Assembly: GCF_001417735.1 (NCBI RefSeq)
Contig: NZ_BBUZ01000033.1
Location: 62,001 to 126,000, forward strand
DNA from: Streptomyces sp. NBRC 110028
GTDB lineage: Bacteria > Actinomycetota > Actinomycetes > Streptomycetales > Streptomycetaceae
Direction: 5' to 3'
DNA: 64,000 bases
In this document: one piece after another, positions 63,979-64,000 of the stretch
Position numbering within the stretch: the first letter of the stretch is position 1
Layout of the letters: every line of letters begins with the position of its first letter
Made by a program: the position numbers and the translations under genes
The notes under the pieces: model-generated
Database searches by the model: none
What the model was told of the DNA's origin: nothing
The model's input: only the letters and a program-made list of their open reading frames with translations

Positions 63979-64000
63979 AAAAGTCAATGACCTAACTTTT
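63979..64000. promoter_or_regulatory. Candidate GntR operator upstream of the MFS gene
   Basis: The window ends in a palindromic block: AAAAGT, ten bases, ACTTTT. Its left part contains GTCAATGAC (GTCA-A-TGAC), which is the reverse complement of GTCATTGAC and matches the site at 61721-61728. It lies about 85 bases upstream of the transporter start. Confidence 0.5.

Overview
This window is a high-GC actinobacterial chromosome segment, almost certainly from Streptomyces. The evidence is strong G/C bias at third codon positions, many GTG/TTG starts, 4-bp ATGA/GTGA gene couplings, and families typical of the genus (SCO6745-like protein, xiamenmycin-type operon, DevS/DevR-type dormancy genes, tandem universal stress proteins). 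No rRNA, tRNA or CRISPR was seen.

Region A (1-25.8 kb) is a largely intact biosynthetic gene cluster that I cannot match to a described one. On the minus strand, a molybdenum hydroxylase of the xanthine dehydrogenase type (three subunits; the large one runs off the left edge), an 84-residue orphan and a two-subunit Rieske dioxygenase form a tightly overlapped operon. Rightward run a cytochrome P450, an aldehyde dehydrogenase, an MFS exporter, an ABC-F ribosome-protection protein behind a possible leader peptide, and an SDR. A flavoprotein follows on the minus strand. Then come a SCO6745-family protein with a leaderless promoter, a cysteine-dioxygenase-like cupin, a stand-alone A-T protein, a 2061-residue synthetase (acyl ligase-ACP-C-atypical A-T-E) and a type II thioesterase. 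The enzymes suggest an oxidised heteroaromatic acyl group joined to a D-configured amino acid. The ABC-F gene suggests the product acts on the 50S ribosome.

Region B (26-50.8 kb) begins with a scar of integrase and transposase remnants. It then holds an anaerobiosis/NO/dormancy island: phosphoketolase, flavohaemoprotein, GAF histidine kinase, LuxR-type response regulator, PPK2, Zn-alcohol dehydrogenase, universal stress proteins, CBS-BON protein, HPF-like protein and PPOX proteins. A recurring palindrome, GGGCCGnnCGGCCC, lies near many of these genes and is probably the operator of a DevR-type regulator. About half the island is broken, mostly by internal deletions or frameshifts (second response regulator, second sensor kinase, GNAT/acyl-CoA synthetase, gap, adhE, pflA, SulP transporter, Crp-like, DoxX-like and USP genes). 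Regions A and C are intact.

Region C (51.4-56.6 kb) is an operon with the gene content and order of the xiamenmycin operon ximA-E (prenylated 4-hydroxybenzoate/benzopyran). IS transposase remnants lie on both sides.

Region D (57.4-64 kb) is a minus-strand catabolic cluster: glutathione-synthetase homologue, amidohydrolase, carboxymuconolactone-decarboxylase-like protein, class III CoA-transferase, glutathione S-transferase, GntR/HutC regulator and an ACS-family MFS importer. Pairing a GshB homologue with a GST is unusual in an organism group that normally uses mycothiol. A shared GTCA-N-TGAC-like motif lies upstream of both transcription units.
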